This document shows positions 24,665 through 33,890 of a stretch of DNA of 61,194 bases, in pieces. Below the pieces are notes generated by a model. The model ran no database searches, had not been told where the DNA came from, and worked only from the letters and a program-made list of their open reading frames with translations. The position numbers and the translations under genes are program-made. Each line of letters starts with the position of its first letter. Position 1 is the first letter of the stretch. The DNA is from Pectobacterium brasiliense (GTDB lineage Bacteria; Pseudomonadota; Gammaproteobacteria; Enterobacterales; Enterobacteriaceae), in assembly GCF_013449685.1 (NCBI RefSeq), contig NZ_JACDSF010000023.1, positions 1 to 61,194 of the forward strand. The letters run 5' to 3'.

Positions 24665-26346
24665 TATTTGATCCAGTAACGATGCGGTTCTTTAGCCACA
24701 GGCGCAAAGCCTAGTCGTAACAACTCTCTTTCTAGGGTGTCGTCAGGTGTATTGAGCTGTACGGACAGCACGCCACCTTTTTGTCGATTATCGCTGACGA
24801 CACATGAAGTCCCTTCAACCAAGCGCTGTATAGCCGTATCACGCAACGGATTGATGATTTTAATGGCAGACAGAGAGGCTGGAGAGTCTGTTTTCTTATC
24901 GACAAACTTAACGGGTTCTTCCGCCATCCACCGAATACCCAACTTGCGCAGCTCATCGTCATATTTCAACATCCAGCCAGTTATCCGTACTTTGTTATAC
25001 CCCTCAGCACGAGGTGCATGAGGCATTCTGAGTACGCAGCGCCCCTGGTCTTTTAGATGAATGTTAATATCAAGCGTGCGTGATTCAGGATTAAATGGCG
25101 CGTGACCTATTCTATAGGCGTACATCGCATTTCCTGTCCCGGAAAATTCAACGAACAGATAATCGTTGATCTGCATAATCATGGCATTATCAAAGCTACG
25201 TCCACCTCGTAAGTAGCTCAGTCGTCCCTTATTCTCGTCGCGGAATTTCACAAAGTCGCTACCACGATCTTGCCGGGCATCAGTCCCCATGACGATACGA
25301 GTAAATCCCATCTGATTGGCGAAACGAAGCCAGTAGTGCAATCGTGCCTGATCGACATCGCCATTACCGCGCAAGAGTTCAAAGAAATGTGTCAGGTCTT
25401 GTTTTGCCAGCCATCCCCGAACCATCGCAGCGACCGGCTCGGCGACATACTGGTGCCACTTATTTTGCTGGCTTTTCAGTTGGGGATTATCCCAGTATTC
25501 CAACGCTGCCTGCTTCAGCGCTGAATGTGCCTGATCGCGATAGATAGAATGGTAATAGCGAGTCAGGGTCGCAGTCATTATATCGTCACGAAAACGTACC
25601 CATTGCGCAGCCAGACCTAACAACCAGCTAAGTTTGTCCAGAAACAGAGGATCATCAAGAGTATCCAATTGTGCTAAAAGAACAGTGAAAATGCGTTTCC
25701 ACAACCAACTACTATCGGGGATTTGCGCAATTTTCTCTAATGCTGAAAGTGAGTTTCTTTCGCCTGACAGTAACTGCTTGGATATCACGCCTCCGGCTTG
25801 TGGGGTAAAAATGTCATGATAAAACTCAATGGTTTTCATCCATGATTTTTCTCGTCGTATCGCGGCTTTCACCACGAAGTACCCTTGGGCGATATGCCCA
25901 CGCAATACGCACCAGTGCGGGTTTGTCTCGGGTGATTCATGCTGGTAAGCAAAATAGCTTGAACAAAGTGCCGCCCAATCCTTGCGTTTTAACGCTTTAG
26001 ATTCCAACCGCGTCTTGATAGCGTTGTCGACCTCAGGAAAAAATACATCATCCTCCAGCAGGATTGGCTGGTCAGGATATGACGGATCGTTATCGGCAAG
26101 ACCATAAAATACCATCCGCCACTCTCGTTCCGTGAGTTCTTCCGCAAGACGAAGACGACGCAGGGCCGCTAGCCGCATTTCTTGAGGAGGTAAGGGGATT
26201 CTTTCTGCTTTATCAAACCGTTTTTCCATATCTAGAGCAGCGGAGGCCAACGTATGGAAATCATTACGTAGATAATGGTCATCCCGTTGACTGGAAGAAA
26301 GCCTAGCGGCAATACGTTGAGAAAGAGAACTGAGTGCAGGCGTCAT
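24664..26346 (-). CDS. zorC: ZorC: cytoplasmic Zorya protein
   Basis: The product of about 560 residues is the third Zorya gene. It is a soluble, helix-rich protein with an EH-signature-type C-terminal half (for example FVKFRDENKGRLSYLRGGRSFDN and LFVEFSGTGNAMYAYRIG, both interrupted here). ZorC is thought to bind DNA and act with ZorD downstream of the ZorAB membrane motor. I chose ATG at 26346, which overlaps the zorB stop codon as ATGA and gives the length usual for ZorC; an earlier TTG at 26367 is less likely. It ends one base into zorD. No frameshift or missing segment is apparent. Confidence 0.88.
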   Translation of the reverse strand: MTPALSSLSQRIAARLSSSQRDDHYLRNDFHTLASAALDMEKRFDKAERIPLPPQEMRLAALRRLRLAEELTEREWRMVFYGLADNDPSYPDQPILLEDDVFFPEVDNAIKTRLESKALKRKDWAALCSSYFAYQHESPETNPHWCVLRGHIAQGYFVVKAAIRREKSWMKTIEFYHDIFTPQAGGVISKQLLSGERNSLSALEKIAQIPDSSWLWKRIFTVLLAQLDTLDDPLFLDKLSWLLGLAAQWVRFRDDIMTATLTRYYHSIYRDQAHSALKQAALEYWDNPQLKSQQNKWHQYVAEPVAAMVRGWLAKQDLTHFFELLRGNGDVDQARLHYWLRFANQMGFTRIVMGTDARQDRGSDFVKFRDENKGRLSYLRGGRSFDNAMIMQINDYLFVEFSGTGNAMYAYRIGHAPFNPESRTLDINIHLKDQGRCVLRMPHAPRAEGYNKVRITGWMLKYDDELRKLGIRWMAEEPVKFVDKKTDSPASLSAIKIINPLRDTAIQRLVEGTSCVVSDNRQKGGVLSVQLNTPDDTLERELLRLGFAPVAKEPHRYWIK

Positions 26347-27083
26347 TGGGGCATTACCAACTGACAAACTTCTTTATTAACTACAAGGGGAAAATCCACC
26401 TCATCGGCCTTATCTCGTTTATCTTTAAGCCCGAAGAACTGCATACGTAACTCGACGCGACGACTAGCTTCTTTGCTTTCCTTGGCATTATTGAAGGAGA
26501 CGCCACCTGCAAGGAAAAGTTTACGGATTTGGATCTGTTGTTCTGCAGAAAGACCTTTTTGCAGTGGGCTGCGGCTATCAAGCAGACTACACATCACCCA
26601 TTCAGAGCGCTGTAGGGAGAGATGTAAGTTATACAGATATGAGCCATCAGTGTCGGTAAACCCTTCAATGACGATTTGCTTAAACCACTTTTTGCCCTCT
26701 TCACTGTCGGCAGCTTCCAGCACCAGCGGAACAACATCCTGCAGTGCTTTTTGCCCTTCAGCGTTCAGGAAAAAACGGTTGTGATCGAAACGCCCGGCTT
26801 CGCCAAAACTGATGCGGTTATCGTGACAATCTACAACAATAGTTTTATTCACGTTGCGGGCATGCAATTCCAAGCGCTCACACAATTTGGATATATCCTG
26901 CCCCCTTGTTTTTTCCCCCTGCTCCACACGTTGAATGCGCTGTGTAACAGAGCTCAGCGACGCCACCATAACCACCAGAAATAACACCATCATAGCCGTC
27001 ATCAGGTCAGCATAGGAAATCCAGAATGGTTTCTCCGCCTCATCGCTGCGGCGTTTTTTAACGCCAAATGCGTTTCCAAACAT
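26343..27083 (-). CDS. zorB: ZorB: MotB/OmpA-like peptidoglycan-anchored motor subunit
   Basis: The 246-residue protein has a short cytoplasmic start, one transmembrane helix (about 22-45; WISYADLMTAMMVLFLVV) and a periplasmic OmpA/MotB-like domain (about 95-220, with IEGFTDTDG and LSLQRSEWV). Asp26 at the start of the helix is the ion-relay residue equivalent to that of MotB. With ZorA it forms a proton-driven complex that spans the inner membrane and attaches to peptidoglycan to sense phage attack. It begins 13 bases after zorA and overlaps zorC. The key Asp and the anchoring domain are present. Confidence 0.92.
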   Translation of the reverse strand: MFGNAFGVKKRRSDEAEKPFWISYADLMTAMMVLFLVVMVASLSSVTQRIQRVEQGEKTRGQDISKLCERLELHARNVNKTIVVDCHDNRISFGEAGRFDHNRFFLNAEGQKALQDVVPLVLEAADSEEGKKWFKQIVIEGFTDTDGSYLYNLHLSLQRSEWVMCSLLDSRSPLQKGLSAEQQIQIRKLFLAGGVSFNNAKESKEASRRVELRMQFFGLKDKRDKADEVDFPLVVNKEVCQLVMPQ

Positions 27084-27096
27084 CAGCTGTCACCCC

Positions 27097-29286
27097 TCAG
27101 GCACGCGCGCGTGACAGAACATCGTCAAGCTCGCTGATGCTTTCTCCAATCTGTTCAACAGAACCGGCGAGCAGATTGGAAGCTTTTGCCATTTCTACAT
27201 CAAGTTTACCCAGTGTTTTATCCAGACTACGTGAAACACCGTCAGAGAAGTCTTCAAACCCTTTCCCAAGCACGTCACTGACATTTTCCATAAAAGCCTG
27301 TGCTTCCCGGTTATAGCTCTGCAGACGTTCACCGTGCTGTTTAAGATCGGCGATAAATTGGTTACGCGTGGTTTGTTCAGACTGTGTATTAGCGGCGAGT
27401 AATTCCAGCATAGCAATTGATTTGCTAACGGCTTCCCGATTGTTACGATAATCGGCCACTACAGATGTGAGTTCGCTGGTGGCAAGAGAGAGCGATGAAC
27501 CCGCAGATTGCGCTTTATTCAGTACATCAGCAGTGAGGTGATTTGCTTCCGAGACTCGATCGCCTGCGTGTTCAAAGCGTTCAGCTGCAACACGCATTTT
27601 GTCCGCGCCATTTTGCATATCCTGAATCTGTCGGTTGGTTTGTTCCGCAAACAGGCGAAGTGTTTCAGTCGTTCTCTGATGTTGGCTGGCAACAGTTTCG
27701 ATCAGTTGTTTAATCTGATCGTCTACCTCACTCATCACTCGCTGTGTCTGTTCGTGCAAGGACTGTTGATTCGCTTGCTGATTCGCTGAAATCTGTTGCT
27801 GACCCTTATCGATCTGCCCAAACAAGCTACCCAACTGTTCACCAAGCGCCTCGACAGAGGACGCCATTTTTTCCATTGTGGCACTCTGTCCCTGCTGCAC
27901 CGAGTTTTGGATGGCTTCAATAAAGGCGGCCATATGCTCTGCCTGTGCTTTTTCTCGCGCTTCGCTATCGGCGAACATTTTCTCCAGTTGGCGAGCCATA
28001 CGCTCACCGGCCCCTTCACCTTCTGCGCCAATCTTAGCCACTGAAGCCTGAAGGCTGGTGAGCATGTCATTCATGCCAGCCTGCATCGCTTGCTGACCAG
28101 ATTTCATCTCTGATAACAGTTTCTCGATAAGTTGTGCACTCCCCTGGCGGGAATCATCGCTTACCTGACGCATGTCCTGTAATAACGTGGCGAAACCGTT
28201 TTGCATTGTCTGAATCGCGCCAACAGTTTGCCCCATCATTTCATTAAGATTAGTGAACTGCTGGCCAAAGGTGGTGTCGAGTTTCGCCATAAATGCCGTC
28301 AGCACATCCTGAAGCATGTTCTGCACCATACCGCTTTGATCGCCACTGGCCGTCTGCACGGCACCGGCAATTTTATCTAGAGGCGACTTCAGACTGTTTT
28401 CAATCGCACCACTGACTTGCTCGGCAAATTGTGCGCCTGATTCGCGGTAAGTGGTGCTTAACGTATTAGCCAGACGTTCATTTTCGGCTTTCTGATTTTC
28501 GGTTAGTTGCAGCAACATATCGCGGAGATCGGTAACCAGGCTCTCTTTCAGATGACGTGCCTGGGTCGCACTTTCGTTACTGGATTTTACCAATGAGGCA
28601 AGGTACTCCTCACCAACGCCGCTGTCATAAAGGGAGTCCAGAGCAGCAGTGAATTTTTCCAGATATTTGTAGCACTTGGCGATGCATAGCTTTTCCAACC
28701 AGGTGACAAAAATGGAGGCAAAAATAGCGAACGCAGATCCCAAGAAAGCATACAACACATCGTGCAGCAGATTATTGACGCTACTGGTGACTTGTTCTGG
28801 TGTGCTGGGATCGAAATGGTTGAGACCAATCATCAGACCATAGAAGGTGCCGATAATCCCCACACCGGTCAGAATTCCGGGCAGGTGTTTGAAGAATTCA
28901 GTGTTTAAAGGAATATCGATCAATTGTTGCTCAGAGAAGAAACTGGCACTCGGTGCAGTGGCGCGAATACGGAGGATTTTTTCTTCCCCGTTACTCAGTT
29001 CACGCTGCGGGTGCAACGATTCTTCGAACTCATTCCACGCGTGCCTGAGTCCAGGCCGCTGAAACAGGTTCTTAAGATGTTCAAGCTGGGCCTCTGGAGC
29101 ATTGTTTTCAACGCTGATAATTGATTGTGTGTATTTTTTAAGGCCATTCACAATTCTAATGGCTCTGATCAAATAAAAGTAAATAAAGCAGACGACTGCA
29201 AAGCTAACGAGACCGATAACGGTGACAGGCACCCAATGGGGTTCCACAGACGTAAGTGTCACTAAGAGAGAATTAAGCCAGGACAT
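27097..29286 (-). CDS. zorA: ZorA: MotA/ExbB-like motor subunit with long tail
   Basis: The 729-residue protein has membrane helices at about residues 18-40, 134-155 (LPGILTGVGIIGTFYGLMIGL without its last residue) and 177-200 (YAFLGSAFAIFASIFVTWL), the MotA/ExbB/TolQ fold, then about 500 residues of Gln/Ala/Ser/Glu-rich helix. In ZorA this tail projects deep into the cytoplasm and is thought to carry the signal to ZorC and ZorD. It is the first gene of the Zorya operon, diverging from hsdM; the start at 29286 has GGAT upstream. Length equals that of characterised type I ZorA as I recall it. No interruption is visible. Confidence 0.92.
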   Translation of the reverse strand: MSWLNSLLVTLTSVEPHWVPVTVIGLVSFAVVCFIYFYLIRAIRIVNGLKKYTQSIISVENNAPEAQLEHLKNLFQRPGLRHAWNEFEESLHPQRELSNGEEKILRIRATAPSASFFSEQQLIDIPLNTEFFKHLPGILTGVGIIGTFYGLMIGLNHFDPSTPEQVTSSVNNLLHDVLYAFLGSAFAIFASIFVTWLEKLCIAKCYKYLEKFTAALDSLYDSGVGEEYLASLVKSSNESATQARHLKESLVTDLRDMLLQLTENQKAENERLANTLSTTYRESGAQFAEQVSGAIENSLKSPLDKIAGAVQTASGDQSGMVQNMLQDVLTAFMAKLDTTFGQQFTNLNEMMGQTVGAIQTMQNGFATLLQDMRQVSDDSRQGSAQLIEKLLSEMKSGQQAMQAGMNDMLTSLQASVAKIGAEGEGAGERMARQLEKMFADSEAREKAQAEHMAAFIEAIQNSVQQGQSATMEKMASSVEALGEQLGSLFGQIDKGQQQISANQQANQQSLHEQTQRVMSEVDDQIKQLIETVASQHQRTTETLRLFAEQTNRQIQDMQNGADKMRVAAERFEHAGDRVSEANHLTADVLNKAQSAGSSLSLATSELTSVVADYRNNREAVSKSIAMLELLAANTQSEQTTRNQFIADLKQHGERLQSYNREAQAFMENVSDVLGKGFEDFSDGVSRSLDKTLGKLDVEMAKASNLLAGSVEQIGESISELDDVLSRARA

Positions 29287-29619
29287 TATTTTATCCGTTT
29301 AATGTATTAATCTGTGATCAGAGTTACCATCGACAACATTCTGATTACCTTTAATCAAAATTTATACGCTGCAATGGTCGTCACCGCATCGCGAGCCCTA
29401 AATGGCTCCTGCCGTTCAAGGAATGAATGATAAAAGTAGGATAAACAAGCGAGACGGTGATCTAGTTTCCTCTTTTTTACCCTTCAAAAGCAAACTTCTT
29501 CACTCGGTGTCGTTTGTAATCGTATCCATTACGGTTATCATTTTGCGCAATGCATTCCAAAACTGAATTTGCGATATGGCATGGTTGCTCTTTCGCTGCG
29601 ATCTACCCCGAGGATTTTC

Positions 29620-31329
29620 ATGAACAACGCTGAACAACAGTTTCTTAATGAGTTGGATAACAAATTCTGGAAAGCTGCCGACAAACTGCGTTCCAACATG
29701 GACGCCGCCAACTACAAGCATGTGGTTCTGGGGCTGATCTTCCTGAAGTATGTTTCTGATGCCTTCGAGGCGCGCCAGCAGGAGCTAGTGGCGCTATTTC
29801 GCGATGTGGGTAATCCAGACAACATCTATGCCATGTCGCGTGACGATTACGACTCCGACGAAGAATACGCACAGGCTATTCAGGATGAGCTGGAAGTCGA
29901 AGATTACTATACCGAGAAAAACGTCTTCTGGGTGCCTAAAGCTGCACGCTGGGAAATACTGAAAAATAAAGCCATGTTGCCGATCGGTACAGTGCTGTGG
30001 GTGGATGAAAACACCGGACTGGAGGTCAAACTGCGCTCCGTTTCCTGGCTGGTGGATAACGCGTTGGATGAAATTGAAAAAACCAACCCGAAGCTGAAAG
30101 GTATTCTGAACCGCATCAGCCAGTACCAACTGGGCAACGAGGTGCTGACTGGGCTGATTAACACCTTCTCTGACGCGAACTTTAGTAACCCGGAATATAA
30201 CGGCGAAAAACTCAGCTTAAAGAGCAAAGATATCCTCGGGCACGTGTACGAATATTTCCTCGGCCAGTTTGCGCTGGCGGAAGGCAAGCAAGGTGGCCAG
30301 TACTACACGCCCAAAAGCATCGTGACCCTGATTGTCGAAATGTTGCAACCGTACAACGGGCGGGTATACGACCCAGCAATGGGCTCCGGCGGGTTCTTTG
30401 TTTCCAGCGATCGCTTTATTGAAGAGCACGCAGGCGAAAAAAATTACAATGCCGCCGAGCAAAAACGCAATATTTCTGTTTACGGCCAGGAGTCAAACCC
30501 GACCACCTGGAAGCTGGCGGCGATGAATATGGCGATCCGTGGCATCGACTTTAACTTCGGCAGCAAAAACGCCGATACACTGCTGGATGACCAACACCCA
30601 GATCTGCGTGCCGACTTCGTGATGGCCAACCCACCGTTCAATATGAAGGAGTGGTGGAACGAGAAACTGAAAGAGGACGTGCGTTGGAAATACGGCACAC
30701 CACCGCAGGGCAACGCTAACTTTGCCTGGATGCAGCATATGATCCACCACCTTGCACCGAAAGGCTCGATGGCGCTGCTGCTAGCCAACGGTTCGATGAG
30801 TTCTAATACCAATAATGAAGGCGAGATCCGCCGTAAGTTGATCGAAGCCGATATGGTGGAGTGTATGGTGGCCCTGCCGGGCCAGTTGTTTACCAACACC
30901 CAAATCCCAGCCTGTATCTGGTTACTGACCAAAGATAAATCTGGCGGCAACGGTAAAGCGCACCGCAAAGGTGAAGTGCTATTTATTGATGCGCGCCAGA
31001 TTGGCTATATGAAAGACCGTGTACTGCGTGATTTCACTCGTGAGGATATCGCAAAAATTGCCGATACCTTCCATGCCTGGCAGGCGGATAAAGGCTATGA
31101 AAACGAAGCAGGGTTCTGCTTCTCTGCCACGCTGGACGATATTCAGAAAAACGATTTTGTGCTTACTCCTGGGCGTTATGTCGGTGCAGCTGAGCAAGAA
31201 GAAGACGATGAGCCGTTTGCCGAGAAGATGGCACGACTGACGGCGCAGCTTAAAGATCAGTTGGAAGAGAGCGCGACGCTGGAAACGCAGATTAAGGCGA
31301 ATCTGGGGGGGTTGGGTTATGCGTTATGA
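29620..31329 (+). CDS. hsdM: Type I restriction-modification system, methyltransferase subunit HsdM
   Basis: The 569-residue protein is an N6-adenine DNA methyltransferase. It has the HsdM N-terminal helical domain (FLNELDNKFWKAADKLRSNM split across residues 7-26), SAM-binding motif DPAMGSGGFFV from 251 and catalytic NPPF at 337-340. Two HsdM with one HsdS form the modification enzyme; with HsdR they cut unmodified DNA. ATG at 29620 with GAGG upstream is preferred over earlier ATGs. The gap of 333 bases back to zorA holds divergent promoters but no gene or clear site I can name. hsdS overlaps its 3' end by 11 bases. Confidence 0.94.
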   Translation: MNNAEQQFLNELDNKFWKAADKLRSNMDAANYKHVVLGLIFLKYVSDAFEARQQELVALFRDVGNPDNIYAMSRDDYDSDEEYAQAIQDELEVEDYYTEKNVFWVPKAARWEILKNKAMLPIGTVLWVDENTGLEVKLRSVSWLVDNALDEIEKTNPKLKGILNRISQYQLGNEVLTGLINTFSDANFSNPEYNGEKLSLKSKDILGHVYEYFLGQFALAEGKQGGQYYTPKSIVTLIVEMLQPYNGRVYDPAMGSGGFFVSSDRFIEEHAGEKNYNAAEQKRNISVYGQESNPTTWKLAAMNMAIRGIDFNFGSKNADTLLDDQHPDLRADFVMANPPFNMKEWWNEKLKEDVRWKYGTPPQGNANFAWMQHMIHHLAPKGSMALLLANGSMSSNTNNEGEIRRKLIEADMVECMVALPGQLFTNTQIPACIWLLTKDKSGGNGKAHRKGEVLFIDARQIGYMKDRVLRDFTREDIAKIADTFHAWQADKGYENEAGFCFSATLDDIQKNDFVLTPGRYVGAAEQEEDDEPFAEKMARLTAQLKDQLEESATLETQIKANLGGLGYAL

Positions 31330-32710
31330 TTGGGCTGAGAATATTTTATCCGAGTTAACCGATGAGATTACTGTTGGATTTGTGGGATCTATGATTCATG
31401 AGTACGTTGACTCAGGAATCCCTTTCTTACGGTCAAAAAATATTTCCAATTATGAAGTCATCTGGGACGACATAAAATATGTGTCATCTGAATTCCATAA
31501 AAAAATAAAGAAATCAGTTTTACGTCCTGGTGATGTTGCTGTCGTGCGAACGGGGAAGCCTGGAACTTCGTGCGTGATCCCGGATGAGCTGCCAGAGGCC
31601 AACTGTTCAGATTTGGTTATTGTTAGAGTTAATACACATAAACTGTGTCCTTATTTTTTGTGCTACTACTTGAACTCAATTGCTGTTCATCAGGTTAATT
31701 CACAACTCGTTGGTGCCGTACAGCAACATTTTAACGTGGCTTCTGCAAAGAATTTAAAAATCAAACTACCCTCTTTAGTTATACAAAAGAAAATTTCCCA
31801 TATTTTTCAATGCATTGATAGCAAAATAAAATTAAATAAAAAAATTAACCAAACTCTCGAAAAAATGGCGCAAGCCCTGTTCAAAAGCTGGTTTGTCGAT
31901 TTTGAACCGGTAAAAGCCAAAATGGCAGTGCTGGGTGCAGGCGGTTCGCAGGAAGATGCGACGCTTGCTGCTATGACTGCGATTTCTGGTAAAGATGCAG
32001 ATGCGTTGATGGTTTTTGAGCGTGAATACCCTGATCAATATGCCGAATTAAAAGCCACGGCAGAACTGTTTCCGTCTGCAATATATGAGAGTGAGTTGGG
32101 GGATATTCCAGAGGGATGGAATCTTGGACCATTGAGTAACATTGCCATTTTTGCCAACGGAAAAGTAGATGTTTCTTCTTTGACAGCTGAAACATATGTA
32201 TCTACTGAAAATATGTTGGAAAACCGAGCGGGAATTTCTACAGCCACTTCATTACCATCAGTAAATAGCATTCCAAGTTTTAGATCTGGACATGTTCTGA
32301 TTTCCAATATTCGTCCTTATTTTAAAAAAATTTGGTTAGCTCGTTATAGCGGTGGCCGTTCGGCGGATGTATTAGCCTTTGAAGCACGAGATGCTGTAAC
32401 TGTAGAGTATATTTACAACCTCCTTTATCAAGAGTCATTCTTTGATTTCATGATGCTGACATCTAAAGGAGTGAAAATGCCTCGTGGTGATAAAACAGCG
32501 ATTATGGGATGGCAATGTATTTTCCCTGATAAGAAGATTTCTGATGCTTTTTCAAAGGCAGTTGGTAAGTATTATTCATTCATTGAAATAAACAATACAC
32601 AGAATAAAACGTTAACCCAATTCCGTGACACCCTCCTCCCCAAACTCCTCTCTGGTGAAATCACCCTGCCGGAAGCCGAGCAGGCAGTCAAAGAGGTGGA
32701 ACATGTATAA
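31319..32710 (+). CDS. hsdS: Type I restriction-modification specificity subunit HsdS
   Basis: The 463-residue protein has two target-recognition domains (about 15-165 and 255-420). They are separated by a conserved helical spacer (LEKMAQALFKSWFVDFEPV at about 180-198, then a long helix), and a matching C-terminal helix ends LLSGEITLPEAE. The two recognition domains are encoded by visibly more AT-rich DNA than hsdM and hsdR around them, the usual sign of domain exchange. It fixes the bipartite recognition sequence, which cannot be predicted here. It overlaps hsdM by 11 bases and the next gene by eight. No inverted-repeat switching arrangement is seen. Confidence 0.92.
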   Translation: MRYDWAENILSELTDEITVGFVGSMIHEYVDSGIPFLRSKNISNYEVIWDDIKYVSSEFHKKIKKSVLRPGDVAVVRTGKPGTSCVIPDELPEANCSDLVIVRVNTHKLCPYFLCYYLNSIAVHQVNSQLVGAVQQHFNVASAKNLKIKLPSLVIQKKISHIFQCIDSKIKLNKKINQTLEKMAQALFKSWFVDFEPVKAKMAVLGAGGSQEDATLAAMTAISGKDADALMVFEREYPDQYAELKATAELFPSAIYESELGDIPEGWNLGPLSNIAIFANGKVDVSSLTAETYVSTENMLENRAGISTATSLPSVNSIPSFRSGHVLISNIRPYFKKIWLARYSGGRSADVLAFEARDAVTVEYIYNLLYQESFFDFMMLTSKGVKMPRGDKTAIMGWQCIFPDKKISDAFSKAVGKYYSFIEINNTQNKTLTQFRDTLLPKLLSGEITLPEAEQAVKEVEHV

Positions 32711-33890
32711 AGTCGATACACCTACTAACAGCCTGCACTCCCTACAAGAAGTCTCTTTCAGTAGTCTTGGTTTTACTGAGCGCTATCATTTACAAGAATG
32801 GCTGGCGAAAAACCCGCAGGCGCTGACCCGCGACAACGACGATGAACTGCTGATTATTCAGAAAGAGTTCGCTGGTTTTGACGACACCAAAGAGCGCCTT
32901 GACCTGCTGGCGATCGATAAACAGCGCAATCTGGTAATTATCGAAAATAAACTCGATGACTCCGGGCGCGACGTTATCTGGCAGGCACTAAAATACGCGG
33001 GCTATTGCGCCAATCTGCGTAAAGATCAAATCCTGGAAACTTTCCAACTCTATCTCGATAAATATGATCCGGAAGAAACCCGCCCGGCTGCCGAGGTGAT
33101 GGCTGAATTTCTGGAGTGTGAAAGCCTGGACGAAGTGCAAATCAATCAGAGCCGTAGCCAGCGGGTGATGATGGTGGCAGCCAACTTCCGTAAGGAAGTG
33201 ACCAATACTGCCCTGTGGTTGATGCAGTTTGGTCTGCGAGTACAGTGCTTTAAGGTCAAACCGTATAAATTTAATGACGAGGTGTTTGTCGATATACGCC
33301 AGGTGATCCCAACACCGGAAGCAGAATCTTACATGATCGGCATGGCACAGAAAGAGGCTGAAGAGCAGTCAGCCAGCGGCGAACTGAAAACCCGGCATCA
33401 GTTGCGTAAAGCCTTTTGGACCAAAATGCTCGAACGCCTGAAAGCCAGCACGTGTACGTTGTATAACAATATCAGCCCCTCTACCGACCACTGGCTCAGT
33501 GCTGGGTCTGGTATTAGTGCTGTGTCGTATAACTTGATTTTCAGTAAAAAAGAGATTCGCGTCGAGCTGTGGATTGCCAAAGCCTCTGCGGAGAGCAATA
33601 CCTTTGCCTTTAATTGGCTGTATGAGCGTAAAGAGATGATTGAGAGCACCTTCGGCCATGCGCTTAAGTGGGAGCCTTTACCTGGTAAAAAATCCTGCCG
33701 TATCTCTTTCGCCACATTTGCGACTAGCCTTGATGAGAGCAATTGGTCAGCGATGATCGACTGGCTGTTGATAAACCTGACTGCGTTTGAAAAAGCACTC
33801 GATCCCTTTATTGCCCCGCTAAATATGGCACTCAAAGCTATTTCAAACACGCCGGAAGATACGGAAGAACTTGAGACAGGGGAAGCCTGA
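32703..33890 (+). CDS. DUF4268 protein with PD-(D/E)XK nuclease-like motif
   Basis: The 395-residue product is inserted between hsdS and hsdR. Its N-terminal domain shows a PD-(D/E)XK pattern: Asp67 in ERLDLLAID and Glu81-Asn-Lys83 in [11 protein letters not shown], followed by a helix [13 protein letters not shown], typical of the nuclease fold. The C-terminal half (about 230-385) resembles DUF4268 ([12 protein letters not shown], then [12 protein letters not shown] and RVELWIA). The ATG at 32703 overlaps hsdS by eight bases, and its stop shares one base with the hsdR start, so translation is coupled. Such proteins occur with type I systems, but their role is unsettled: an added nuclease, a regulator, or a guard against antirestriction. 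Confidence 0.85.
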   Translation: MYKVDTPTNSLHSLQEVSFSSLGFTERYHLQEWLAKNPQALTRDNDDELLIIQKEFAGFDDTKERLDLLAIDKQRNLVIIENKLDDSGRDVIWQALKYAGYCANLRKDQILETFQLYLDKYDPEETRPAAEVMAEFLECESLDEVQINQSRSQRVMMVAANFRKEVTNTALWLMQFGLRVQCFKVKPYKFNDEVFVDIRQVIPTPEAESYMIGMAQKEAEEQSASGELKTRHQLRKAFWTKMLERLKASTCTLYNNISPSTDHWLSAGSGISAVSYNLIFSKKEIRVELWIAKASAESNTFAFNWLYERKEMIESTFGHALKWEPLPGKKSCRISFATFATSLDESNWSAMIDWLLINLTAFEKALDPFIAPLNMALKAISNTPEDTEELETGEA

